Assembly (NCBI RefSeq): GCF_009754905.2
Contig: NZ_CP066775.1
Coordinates: forward strand, 186,001 to 250,000
Reading direction: 5' to 3'
From: Mucilaginibacter ginkgonis
GTDB lineage: Bacteria; Bacteroidota; Bacteroidia; Sphingobacteriales; Sphingobacteriaceae
Length of the DNA stretch: 64,000 bases
Each line of letters opens with the position of its first letter. The first letter of the stretch is position 1. Shown here piece by piece: positions 19,073 to 27,131 of the stretch. Position numbers and translations under genes: made by a program. The notes beneath the pieces are model-generated. The model was not told where the DNA came from. It ran no database searches and worked only from the letters and a program-made list of their open reading frames with translations.

Positions 19073-20515
19073 ATGGAAAATAGTACGGATAAAAAAGAGA
19101 TGAAGCACGAGCTGGGCTTGCTTGACGGTACCATGCTGGTTGCAGGCTCTATGATAGGCTCAGGGATATTTATTGTAAGTGCCGATATCGTTCGCCATGT
19201 GGGCTCTGCAGGTTGGCTGATCGCCATTTGGTTGCTTACCGGGTTTATGACCCTAACCGCTGCTGTGAGCTATGGCGAACTAAGCGCCATGTTCCCCAAA
19301 GCTGGCGGGCAATATGTGTATTTGAAAGAAGCTTATAACAAGTTTGTTGCCTTTTTATACGGCTGGAGTTTCTTCGCTGTAATACAAACCGGGACGATAG
19401 CTGCCGTAGGTGTTGCCTTTTCTAAGTTTACAGCATATCTGATACCGGCGGTTAGCGAAGACAATATTTTGCTAGCGATAAATACCGGCGGCAGCAAACC
19501 CTTTACTATCAGCGCGGCGCAGTTAGTTTCCATTGTACTTATCATTTTGCTTACATGGATAAATACCCGTGGTGTTAAAAGCGGCAAGATCATACAAACA
19601 ACGTTTACATTAACGAAATTATTAAGTCTCTTCGGGCTGATCATTTTTGGCTTATTAGCCTTTAAAGCTGATGTATGGCATGCCAACTGGAATAACGCCT
19701 GGAACATGCATGCGCTGAATGCTAACGGAACCATCACCGCCCTTACGACTGCTGCAGCAATGGGCGCCATTGCTGCTTCTATGGTAGGATCTATTTTTAG
19801 CAGTGACGCCTGGAACAGCGTGACATTCATCGCGGGAGAAATGAAAAACCCGCAACGCAATATTGGTTTAAGTTTGTTTTTAGGCACGCTTATCGTGACT
19901 GTTATCTACGTTTCTGCCAATGTAATGTACACCGCGGTGCTGCCTATGCATGAAATTGCTACGGCAGAAAAGGATAGGGTGGCAGTAGCCGCGTCGCACG
20001 TTATTTTTGGAAATATAGGAACGATAGTTATCGCGTTGATGATCATGGTATCAACTTTTGGATGCAATAACGGGTTGATACTGGCCGGAGCCAGGGTTTA
20101 CTACACGATGGCGCAAGACGGGCTATTCTTTAAGAGAACCGGTACACTCAACAAAAACGCAGTACCCGAATTTGGTTTATGGATTCAATGCCTGGTAGCA
20201 TCTCTGCTTTGCCTGAGCGGCCGTTACGGCGACCTGCTGGACATGATCTCATTTGTGGTAGTCATCTTTTACATCCTTACCATTGTAGGCATATACATTC
20301 TTCGTAACAAACGCCCTGACGCCCCGCGACCATACAAGGCGTTTGGCTATCCGGTTTTGCCTGCAATTTATATTTTAATGGGTCTGGCGTTCTGCATATT
20401 GTTAATCATCTACAAACCTGAATTTACCTGGCCGGGACTGATAATTGTGCTGATAGGCATACCTATCTATTACATCTCGCAAAGAAACGTGAAGAATGAA
20501 CAAGTTTTGGATTAG
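19073..20515 (+). CDS. APC-family (L-type) amino-acid permease
   Basis: 480 residues from the ATG at 19073, chosen because the 46 in-frame residues upstream lack family similarity and the helix 1 signature MLVAGSMIGSGIFIVSADI then falls at the normal distance from the start. About twelve membrane helices are visible; FSSDAWNSVTFIAGEMKNPQRN is the helix 6-7 block of LAT-like transporters. The substrate is likely a neutral amino acid, but this is unproven. The divergent arrangement with hppA leaves about 143 bases for two promoters. DacB follows after 2 bases (longest frame) or 107 bases (preferred start). Confidence 0.88.
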   Translation: MENSTDKKEMKHELGLLDGTMLVAGSMIGSGIFIVSADIVRHVGSAGWLIAIWLLTGFMTLTAAVSYGELSAMFPKAGGQYVYLKEAYNKFVAFLYGWSFFAVIQTGTIAAVGVAFSKFTAYLIPAVSEDNILLAINTGGSKPFTISAAQLVSIVLIILLTWINTRGVKSGKIIQTTFTLTKLLSLFGLIIFGLLAFKADVWHANWNNAWNMHALNANGTITALTTAAAMGAIAASMVGSIFSSDAWNSVTFIAGEMKNPQRNIGLSLFLGTLIVTVIYVSANVMYTAVLPMHEIATAEKDRVAVAASHVIFGNIGTIVIALMIMVSTFGCNNGLILAGARVYYTMAQDGLFFKRTGTLNKNAVPEFGLWIQCLVASLLCLSGRYGDLLDMISFVVVIFYILTIVGIYILRNKRPDAPRPYKAFGYPVLPAIYILMGLAFCILLIIYKPEFTWPGLIIVLIGIPIYYISQRNVKNEQVLD

Positions 20516-20531
20516 GAATGGCATCGTTTTT

Positions 20532-20644
20532 TAACACACCCCTATCAAAGGCAGTGAAGATTTGCGGTGCCTTAGCTATCCCCTCTCAAGAGGGGAAATG
20601 CAGGCTAGTGCAGTTTGCAGAAATGTTGAAAAAGGGGTGTGTTA
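20532..20644. repeat. 113-base inverted-repeat element (family C variant) overlapping dacB
   Basis: Perfect 12-base terminal inverted repeats TAACACACCCCT (20532-20543) and AGGGGTGTGTTA (20633-20644) enclose an inner palindrome CCCCTCT/AGAGGGG (20580-20595). The inner part matches the family C core seen at 39.2-39.6 kb. The right arm lies inside the dacB coding sequence. Confidence 0.75.
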
Positions 20645-22014
20645 TGGTGGTTATGTTAGCATTTAATTTTGCATCACATGCCCAAACCCTCAACCAAAAA
20701 TTGCAAACAGCATTTACCCGGCTGCAGCAAGACCCGCAGAATACTTACGCATCACTGTCATTAACCGTACTGGATGCCAAAACAGGCGAAGTAGTCTTTG
20801 CGGCTAATCCTAACACGGGCTTGTCAACGGCATCAACACTAAAAACCATTACGACTATCACGGCCATGAACTTGCTCGGACCTGATTATCGTTTTAAAAC
20901 CAGCCTGACCGGGTTTGGTCTACTGCAAAAAGACGGCACATTTGCTGGCAATATTATTATTCATGCAGGCGACGACCCTACATTGGGAAGCTTCCGTTGG
21001 GACCAGACTAATGAAAGCACTGTACTCTTCGAGTTTGTTGACGCGATCAAAAAGGCGGGAATTAAAAAAATATTAGGACAGGTTTACGCCGAAGGTACTA
21101 ACCATGAATTGCCAGGGTGGATCTGGCAGGATATAGGTAATTACTATGGTGCTTTTCCGGCGAACCTTTGCTGGCGAGAAAATTCATATGATATTTTACT
21201 CGAGCCAACAAAACCGGGCCATTCTGTCGAGATGACGGGCACAGTTCCAAAGATGCCTTACCTGCAATTTGATAATCAGTTAAAAACCGGCGCGCCCGGG
21301 TCCGGCGATAATGCCTATGCCACTATACCTGTAAATGGCAATTGGGTGTATCTGCAGGGAACATATGCTACAGACCAGGAGAAGCGAAAAATAAGCGCCG
21401 CCTTACCCGATCCCGCTTATGAAGCGGCACGAAGATTAACAGATACGTTGCGGCAAGCAGGTATAACCGTAGCAGGCAATCCTAAAACCGCGTCGATGCA
21501 TCTGCTTAACGAAGATAACTTCGATCTGGGCAAGGCTTATTTTTTTACTACACATTATTCGCCACCGCTGAGAAAGATCATTTATTGGCTTAACCAAAAA
21601 AGCATAAACCTTTACGCGGAGCAGTTGCTCTTGGCTATGGCAGATTCGCTCAAAACAACCGACCGCCCGTCTGTGATCCGTAATTTTTGGAAAGATAGGG
21701 GCATCGATAAAAATTCATTGAATGTGGCTGATGGCAGCGGCTTGTCGCCCGCCAACCGCGTAACCACTATAACCATGGCCAAGATATTACAGTCGGCTAA
21801 GAAAGAAGCATGGTACCCCGATTTTTTCGCCAGCCTGCCGGTTTATAACAATATGCACATGAAGAGCGGCACCATTGGCGGCACATTGGCCTACGCAGGC
21901 TACCAAACTTACCAGGGCCGCGAACTTTGTTTTTCTATTATTGAAAATAACTTCAGCGGTAAAACATCAGACATCAGGCAAAAGATGTTTAAAGTGCTTG
22001 ATGAGATGAAGTGA
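20623..22014 (+). CDS. dacB: D-alanyl-D-alanine carboxypeptidase/endopeptidase (PBP4 type)
   Basis: Periplasmic peptidase that trims or cleaves peptidoglycan cross-links. The start at 20623 gives 463 residues and a proper signal peptide (MLKKGCVMVVMLAFNFASHAQ). The frame is open back to 20518, but the extra 35 residues are repeat-derived and unlike a signal. The catalytic triads are present: SxxK as STLK in STASTLKTIT, SxN as SIN in KSINLYAEQLL, and KTG as KSG in MKSGTIGG. The large insertion between the first two motifs is typical of DacB/PBP4. The n-region lysines are encoded within the terminal arm of a dispersed repeat. Confidence is high in the function and moderate in the start. Confidence 0.9.
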   Translation: MLKKGCVMVVMLAFNFASHAQTLNQKLQTAFTRLQQDPQNTYASLSLTVLDAKTGEVVFAANPNTGLSTASTLKTITTITAMNLLGPDYRFKTSLTGFGLLQKDGTFAGNIIIHAGDDPTLGSFRWDQTNESTVLFEFVDAIKKAGIKKILGQVYAEGTNHELPGWIWQDIGNYYGAFPANLCWRENSYDILLEPTKPGHSVEMTGTVPKMPYLQFDNQLKTGAPGSGDNAYATIPVNGNWVYLQGTYATDQEKRKISAALPDPAYEAARRLTDTLRQAGITVAGNPKTASMHLLNEDNFDLGKAYFFTTHYSPPLRKIIYWLNQKSINLYAEQLLLAMADSLKTTDRPSVIRNFWKDRGIDKNSLNVADGSGLSPANRVTTITMAKILQSAKKEAWYPDFFASLPVYNNMHMKSGTIGGTLAYAGYQTYQGRELCFSIIENNFSGKTSDIRQKMFKVLDEMK

Positions 22015-22031
22015 TGTTTAGATAAAAGCTC

Positions 22032-22107
22032 TGTCATGCTGAGGCTCTCGAAGCATAAAGAGCTTCATCAGCCCAACGCACCATGCTTCGAGAGCCTCAG
22101 CATGACA
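22032..22107. repeat. Dispersed palindromic repeat, family B, complete copy
   Basis: Two perfect 25-base inverted arms (22032-22056 and 22083-22107, beginning TGTCATGCTGAGGCTCTCGA) enclose a 26-base spacer. Half copies occur at 8249-8273 and 54739-54762. It lies between the convergent dacB and folC genes. Confidence 0.85.
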
Positions 22108-22165
22108 ATCCTTATTTCGTAGCTAACTAGGCTGTTCTGAGATTGCTTTGCAGATTCTTCTTGTC

Positions 22166-22200
22166 ATCTCGACTCCTGATTCTTGATTCTCGATTCTCGC
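22166..22200. repeat. Micro-tandem repeat of a TGATTCTCGATTC unit
   Basis: Degenerate 7-base repetitions (CTGATTCTTGATTCTCGATT) just 3' of folC resemble the run at 12499-12540. Confidence 0.55.
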
Positions 22201-22208
22201 ATCTATGG

Positions 22209-23495
22209 TTACACCACTTCAGCAACCACAAAGGTGCTTCCTCCGATAAATACCAGATCATCCGGGCGGGCGGCAAGTTTAGCCGCGGATACAGCAACGT
22301 TTACGGACTCGTAACTTTCCCCAGTAAGCCCCGCGTTTTTGGCCTGACTTCTTAGAAGATCCTGATCCAGTCCGCGCGGCAGATCGGGCTTGCAGAAATA
22401 GTAAATGGCATCAGCGGGCAGCAGGTTCAATATTTTGCCGATGTCTTTATCGGCAACCATGCCGATCACAAAGTGTAATTGGTTATGCGGCGTAAGGGTA
22501 ATGTTTTTTAGCACTTCTGTAATGCCTTCGGCATTGTGGCCGGTATCGCAAATGGTAAGCGGACTGTAACCCAAAGTTTGCCAACGCCCTTGTAAACCTG
22601 TTAAAGTAACAACATTTCTAAGCGCGTATTCCACATCGGTATCGGCAATTAAAAAGTGCATAGTTCGCAGCAGCACAACCGCCGAGAGTACTGTTTTAAC
22701 GTTTTTGACCTGGTAAATGCCCCGCAGGTCTAACTGGTATTTGTAAAAAGGCCGGGGGTGGTTTTTATTGGTAACAGTAAGGCTCAGATACTCGTCATCT
22801 TCGTCTGTCACAGCGTTCCACACTTCAGAGGCAAAAGTGATCGGGCTTTCCGTCTCGCGGGCTTTCGATAAAAATATGCCGTCAACTTCATCCTGATGTT
22901 CGCCTATCACTACCGGAATTTTTGGTTTGATAATTCCCGCTTTTTCGGTCGCTATTAATGGCAGCGTTCCGCCAAGCATGTTCATATGGTCCCAGCCGAT
23001 ATTAGTGACCACCGAAAGCAGCGGCGTTATAACGTTTGTGGAATCTAGCCTTCCGCCTAAGCCGACCTCAATAATCGCGATATCTACGTTATTGCGGGCA
23101 AAATGATCAAACGCCATAGCCACTGTCATCTCGAAGAATGATGGCGCTATCCGGTCAAAATCGGTCCGGTATTCGGTCACGAAATCAGCTACATTATCTT
23201 CGGGGATCATCACGCCGTTAATGCGGATACGCTCCCTGAAATCTCGAAGGTGAGGAGAGGTATAGAGCCCCGTTTTATACCCGGCTGTCTGCAAAATGGC
23301 AGCCAGCATGTGCGATGTAGAACCTTTGCCATTAGTGCCACCTACATGTACACTTTTAAATTTATGCTGAGGGTTGTCCAGCAAATTGCAAAGCGCAAGG
23401 GTATTGGTCAGGTCTTTTTTAAACGCTGATGCCCCGTCGCGGGTAAACATGGGCAATTGGGTATATAGATAGTCGAGCGCTTCGGGGTAAGTCAT
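22209..23495 (-). CDS. folC: Folylpolyglutamate synthase / dihydrofolate synthase
   Basis: Adds glutamate to dihydropteroate and folates in the cytoplasm. 428 residues, the usual size. The ATP-binding loop VGGTNGKGSTSHML lies at residues 51-64. The downstream Mur-ligase-type motifs TSPHLRDFRERIRI, EVGLGGRLDSTNV and CDTGHNAEGI are all present. The gene ends against the family B/E repeats, and a GIY-YIG gene lies upstream after a family D palindrome. Confidence 0.95.
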   Translation of the reverse strand: MTYPEALDYLYTQLPMFTRDGASAFKKDLTNTLALCNLLDNPQHKFKSVHVGGTNGKGSTSHMLAAILQTAGYKTGLYTSPHLRDFRERIRINGVMIPEDNVADFVTEYRTDFDRIAPSFFEMTVAMAFDHFARNNVDIAIIEVGLGGRLDSTNVITPLLSVVTNIGWDHMNMLGGTLPLIATEKAGIIKPKIPVVIGEHQDEVDGIFLSKARETESPITFASEVWNAVTDEDDEYLSLTVTNKNHPRPFYKYQLDLRGIYQVKNVKTVLSAVVLLRTMHFLIADTDVEYALRNVVTLTGLQGRWQTLGYSPLTICDTGHNAEGITEVLKNITLTPHNQLHFVIGMVADKDIGKILNLLPADAIYYFCKPDLPRGLDQDLLRSQAKNAGLTGESYESVNVAVSAAKLAARPDDLVFIGGSTFVVAEVV

Positions 23496-23509
23496 TATCC
23501 TTTAAGAAC

Positions 23510-23535
23510 GTCATCCCGAACTTGTTTCGGGATCT
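23510..23535. repeat. Dispersed palindrome, family D, copy 1
   Basis: GTCATCCCGAACTTGTTTCG followed by GGATCT: arms ATCCCGAA and TTCGGGAT around a CTTG loop. A related copy lies on the other side of the GIY-YIG gene. Confidence 0.65.
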
Positions 23536-23540
23536 CACAT

Positions 23541-23840
23541 TTATTTTTCAAATAGGTGATTTTTCAAATCCTTCATTTCACGATTGATTGATTGAACGAG
23601 ATTTACTTTCCAATCGTGATGCTAATTTTTTAATTGCTTTTCCCGAGCAATCGCATGAGTAATGTCATGGAAATGCTCGTAATAAACTAAATCAAACAAT
23701 CGATAGCTTCTTACGAATTTTGATCCTCCCTTATTATTATGTTGCCAAACTCTGGTTCGCAAATCACTCGTAACACCAATATAAAATGTAGTACGATATT
23801 CATTACTCATGATATAAATATATCCTTGCTTAAAGAGCAT
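23541..23840 (-). pseudogene. GIY-YIG nuclease family gene interrupted by an amber codon
   Basis: The frame from 23840 encodes a single-domain URI-type GIY-YIG protein. It contains YIYIMSN, the core FYIGVTSDLRTRVWQHN and the end of the domain HAIAREKQLKN. It then meets TAG at residue 73, leaving 72 residues. Reading through in the same frame continues for 26 more codons (HHDWKVNL, VQSINREMKDL) to TAA at 23541-23543, which is the normal family C terminus. The family usually has Trp (TGG) at the position now occupied by TAG, so one G-to-A change explains the truncation. A 99-residue protein is normal for the family. The truncated product may still fold partly, so it could be called a short CDS of 23622-23840. 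Confidence 0.75.
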
Positions 23841-23857
23841 ATAGTTTATGTCTGATG

Positions 23858-23884
23858 GGATGCCGAAACAAGTTCGGCATGACG
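23858..23884. repeat. Dispersed palindrome, family D, copy 2
   Basis: ATGCCGAAACAAGTTCGGCA followed by TGACG: arms TGCCGAA and TTCGGCA. It sits immediately upstream of the GIY-YIG frame, so that gene is bracketed by two family D copies. Confidence 0.6.
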
Positions 23885-23906
23885 AATTATTGGTGATAAA
23901 ATATTA

Positions 23907-24728
23907 TTACTGCACCCTAAACACAAACACTACAGTACCCTGCTGCAAATCGGGGGCGGTATCAAGGGCGTTTAGTTTAGCAGATTTTACAGCATCTTCG
24001 CATTTTTGAAGCAAGTCTGCATCTGTTATGGTTGTACCGCGTGCTCCGGCGCGTGCGTAAACCACGTTGCCGTTTTTATCAACACGCAGATCTACTACAA
24101 TTTTACCTGTACGGCGGTTGCCATCGCTTACACCGGGTTTGCTGATGAAATTGCGCTGAGGCATGCCGGTAAGGTTACCACCATTGCCGGAGCCTGTGCC
24201 GTTGTAGTTGTTGGTAAGCGTGGTACCTGTGGTTTTTCCCTGGTTGCCGGGCGTGTTGCCGGTGCCGTCGCCTTCGCCTGTGCCGTTGTTTGTCTTGCCT
24301 TTATATAACGCGTTCTGGTTGACCACAGGAGCGGGTTTTGCCTTACTGACTTCCTCTTTTGCTTTCACCGTAGTTGCGGTTTTTGTAGCGGCATTAACTT
24401 CAGGAGCATCCTCGGTATTTTGGGTCACAACTTCTTTGGTAGCATTGTCAGTCGGCGTGGGTTGATCTGTCGGCGGGGCAGGGGTAACCTTGTCAGGCTT
24501 CACATTATTGGCATGCTCCGCGACCGAGGGCTCTTCGGTGCTCATATAATCACTGCCCATGCCTTCGTCAACGGTACCATAGTTGACCAATATTCCACCC
24601 GTGCCATCTTCCTGTTTAGGCGGCATTGAGAATACAATGAAATAACACACAGCGATCACCACCGCCAGGATAAGACCTGTCGCCAAAAAAGCTTTTGGGT
24701 AATTATTTTCTTCGCTGCGGTAATCCAT
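23907..24728 (-). CDS. TonB-family energy transducer
   Basis: 273 residues from the ATG at 24728 (a TTG two codons earlier is less likely). A cytoplasmic N terminus leads to one membrane helix (about residues 14-34), then a long periplasmic linker rich in Pro, Thr, Glu and Ala and further on in Gly and Asn (residues about 60-195). The C-terminal domain (IVVDLRVDKNGNVVYARAGARG and onward to the final residues FVFRVQ) has the TonB fold of the gram-negative energy transducers. It follows exbD by 6 bases, so it is the last gene of the minus-strand operon. It should carry proton-motive-force energy from ExbB/ExbD to the outer membrane. Confidence 0.85.
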   Translation of the reverse strand: MDYRSEENNYPKAFLATGLILAVVIAVCYFIVFSMPPKQEDGTGGILVNYGTVDEGMGSDYMSTEEPSVAEHANNVKPDKVTPAPPTDQPTPTDNATKEVVTQNTEDAPEVNAATKTATTVKAKEEVSKAKPAPVVNQNALYKGKTNNGTGEGDGTGNTPGNQGKTTGTTLTNNYNGTGSGNGGNLTGMPQRNFISKPGVSDGNRRTGKIVVDLRVDKNGNVVYARAGARGTTITDADLLQKCEDAVKSAKLNALDTAPDLQQGTVVFVFRVQ

Positions 24729-24734
24729 TAACAA

Positions 24735-25136
24735 TTAACCTTTAGGCTCTGTAGCCAGCACAAGTTTGATGTTTAGTTTCTGGGCCGTATCCATCACCTG
24801 CACTACATTTTGGATAGCGACGGTACGATCAACGTAAAGCACGATGGTGAGTTCTGTGGCCAGTTTTTTGTATTCGCCAAGGGCTGTCGGCAGATCGGCT
24901 TCCTGCACCTCTTTCTTGTCTACAAAATATTTAAGGTCTTTAGTGACTGAAACCGTAATGGTTTTCTTTGATACCGATTGCCCTGATGATGATTTAGGCA
25001 GCATCAATTTGATCACGTTGGGGTTGGTTACTGTAGACGCGATCAAAAAGAAAAGCAGCAAAAAGAACATGATATCGTTCATTGCCGATGTATGCACCTC
25101 TGCCGACGCGCGACCGCTTCTTTTTCTCAGGTTCAT
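24735..25136 (-). CDS. ExbD/TolR biopolymer transport protein
   Basis: 133 residues with one membrane helix (IMFFLLLFFLIASTVTNPNV, about residues 21-40) preceded by the conserved acidic position in SAMNDIMFF. The periplasmic domain ends with VVQVMDTAQKLNIKLVLAT. It forms the proton channel with the ExbB-like protein. Its start overlaps the end of exbB by 4 bases. Confidence 0.92.
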   Translation of the reverse strand: MNLRKRSGRASAEVHTSAMNDIMFFLLLFFLIASTVTNPNVIKLMLPKSSSGQSVSKKTITVSVTKDLKYFVDKKEVQEADLPTALGEYKKLATELTIVLYVDRTVAIQNVVQVMDTAQKLNIKLVLATEPKG

Positions 25137-25843
25137 TTGCTTGGCTCTTCTAACAGGTCAATAAACTCAATGGCATCTGTTTCCAGTTTCAGGATCACTT
25201 TATCGACCATCATGTTTAAAATATGATAGCATACATAAGCCACAATACCCACGAACAAGCCCGCTGCAGATGTTACCATCTTAACGTACAGACCGCCGGA
25301 TATCACACCCATGCTGATATTGTCTGTCTTTGAGATATCGTAAAAGATCTTGATCACACCGGCAATGGTACCCAGGAAACCAAACATGGGCGCTATACCT
25401 GCCACAATGCCAATGATGCCGATGTTCTTTTCCAGCTTTGATACTTCAATTTTGCCCACGTTCTCTATAGCGCCCTCAATGTCCTTTATCGGCCGGCCAA
25501 TGCGCAGCAATCCTTTTTGCAGCATGCGCCCCAATGGCGTGTTGCTGTTTTTGCAGATGGCCATTGCCGAATCCAGATTACCGCGGTGAATATTATCGCG
25601 CACCTGCGACATTAACTGCGACTCATTCCTTGATGCTTTGCGAATGGTAAAATATCTTTCAAAGAATATCACCAGCCCAAGCACAGCCAGTATCCCGATA
25701 GGCACCATTACCCACCCACCTTTTACCAATAAATCGCCAAAGCGCAGGTCTTCTTGTTTTGGCGCCGCAGTGGTTTGGGCAATGTGTGTAGCAGTGTCTG
25801 TCACCGAGGTGACCGTATCTTGTAAAAGGGTTAAAAGAGTCAT
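25133..25843 (-). CDS. MotA/TolQ/ExbB proton channel family protein
   Basis: 236 residues, three membrane helices. The N-terminal helix is at about 36-58 (GWVMVPIGILAVLGLVIFF). The conserved C-terminal pair begins IGIIGIVAGIAPMFGFLGTI, where the family motif around the Pro and Gly residues is intact, and continues through SGGLYVKMVTSAAGLFVGIV. It works with ExbD as the motor of a TonB- or Tol-type system. The gene overlaps the upstream SPOR gene by one base (TAATG) and exbD by four. Confidence 0.92.
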   Translation of the reverse strand: MTLLTLLQDTVTSVTDTATHIAQTTAAPKQEDLRFGDLLVKGGWVMVPIGILAVLGLVIFFERYFTIRKASRNESQLMSQVRDNIHRGNLDSAMAICKNSNTPLGRMLQKGLLRIGRPIKDIEGAIENVGKIEVSKLEKNIGIIGIVAGIAPMFGFLGTIAGVIKIFYDISKTDNISMGVISGGLYVKMVTSAAGLFVGIVAYVCYHILNMMVDKVILKLETDAIEFIDLLEEPSK

Positions 25844-27102
25844 TATTTATATTTTTGTACAGTTAGGGCCTGCGGCCTTATTTTCTTTTCTTCTAAAATA
25901 GTTTTACGTTCAGCATTAGCCTGTGCAGCGGTGCTGTAATGCCCAAATATGGTTTTGTAAACAAAGTAGTTGTCTTTTTTTACCGAGTCTAGCAAGCGCG
26001 CTTCGGCGTAACCCATACCGCGGTATTTAGCTACCAATTTTACGGCCGAACCGTAGTTATTATTCTGCCCACCTACAATGAGCCAACTACCTTTTGGTAT
26101 GTCGCCGGTTGTGGATGCAGTTTTCGCATCATTCGTAGTATTTGGCGTTGAACCTAATGGGCTTTCTACCCCCGAGGTGTCAACTGTAGTCGGCAACGTC
26201 GAAGGCGCTGTGGCTGCATTTTTAATAGCGCTGTCAGCTTTCGCTTGTGCTGTGTTTGCAATGGTATCTGCTGTTACTTTTTTGCTTAATATCTGATTGC
26301 TCACGTCACCGCTTGCTTGGGGGTCGCCGGCAGGGGTAAGGTAGTTTTGGGTAACGTAATAGATACCTGCCAGTACAACCAAACCTACAAGAGCAGCCAG
26401 TATCCAAAACTGGTAACGGTTTGATTCTTCAGCTTTTTGGGGACGGCCTTTTAATACTAAAACGCGATCGTCTGTAAAAAAGTTATTCGGGTCGTAACGG
26501 CGGGTTGGCTCTGCTTCACCTTGTGGCTCTTGCGTTTCTAAAGGCGCTTCTTCCGCGTTTTGAGTGACCGGTTCATCACTAACGGGTTCGGTCGCTAAGT
26601 TTGAAGAAGATGTCTCCGGCACTGCTGCCTGCTGTATAAAACTTTCAACCGGCTTCTCGGCTACATCGTCGCTGTAATTGACAGCAGAAAGTTTGTTTAA
26701 CGATACAGGCGCAAGTCCGTAAAGGGCGCCATCATAATCGTGGCTTAACTCGCTGCCTGTAAAGTTTATCTGTCCATCGGCCCCGGCAGATAACGTCCCG
26801 AGGCTGCCAAAGGTAACCTCTCGTTCACGAAGCTGTGCTTTGATATTATCAGAAAACTTATCGACAAAATATTTGGCAGAGCCCTGCGACAGGTTCTTTG
26901 TTTTAGAAAAGTAGGCTACAAACGCTTCATCGGTGTTCTCTAAATTCTCTTCAAAACTGCCAACGTAGCGGGGCGGGTAAAATGTTTGTGTATCCGGATC
27001 GTAATAGCTGCTCTTACGCACTTTTGAGAAGTAACCCAGCCCAGGCACCCAAAGGCTGCCCTGCTCGTTAAATAGTTCCTGTGCGTAATCAAATAGATCC
27101 AT
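25843..27102 (-). CDS. HU-CCDC81-like/SPOR two-domain inner-membrane protein
   Basis: 419 residues. The N terminus (about 1-130: QGSLWVPGLGYFSKV, VTFGSLGTLSAGADGQINF) resembles the bacterial HU-CCDC81 domains found in Bacteroidota SPOR proteins. Then comes an acidic linker, one membrane helix at about 228-248 (FWILAALVGLVVLAGIYYV), a Thr/Ser/Ala-rich periplasmic linker, and a SPOR domain at the C terminus (KGSWLIVGG, YFVYKTIFGHYSTAAQANAERKT), which in other proteins binds denuded peptidoglycan. The N-terminal domain faces the cytoplasm. The one-base overlap with exbB indicates that it belongs to the same machine. Confidence 0.85.
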   Translation of the reverse strand: MDLFDYAQELFNEQGSLWVPGLGYFSKVRKSSYYDPDTQTFYPPRYVGSFEENLENTDEAFVAYFSKTKNLSQGSAKYFVDKFSDNIKAQLREREVTFGSLGTLSAGADGQINFTGSELSHDYDGALYGLAPVSLNKLSAVNYSDDVAEKPVESFIQQAAVPETSSSNLATEPVSDEPVTQNAEEAPLETQEPQGEAEPTRRYDPNNFFTDDRVLVLKGRPQKAEESNRYQFWILAALVGLVVLAGIYYVTQNYLTPAGDPQASGDVSNQILSKKVTADTIANTAQAKADSAIKNAATAPSTLPTTVDTSGVESPLGSTPNTTNDAKTASTTGDIPKGSWLIVGGQNNNYGSAVKLVAKYRGMGYAEARLLDSVKKDNYFVYKTIFGHYSTAAQANAERKTILEEKKIRPQALTVQKYK

Positions 27103-27131
27103 AATTAACCGGTGTTTGGCTTATAGTTTAG

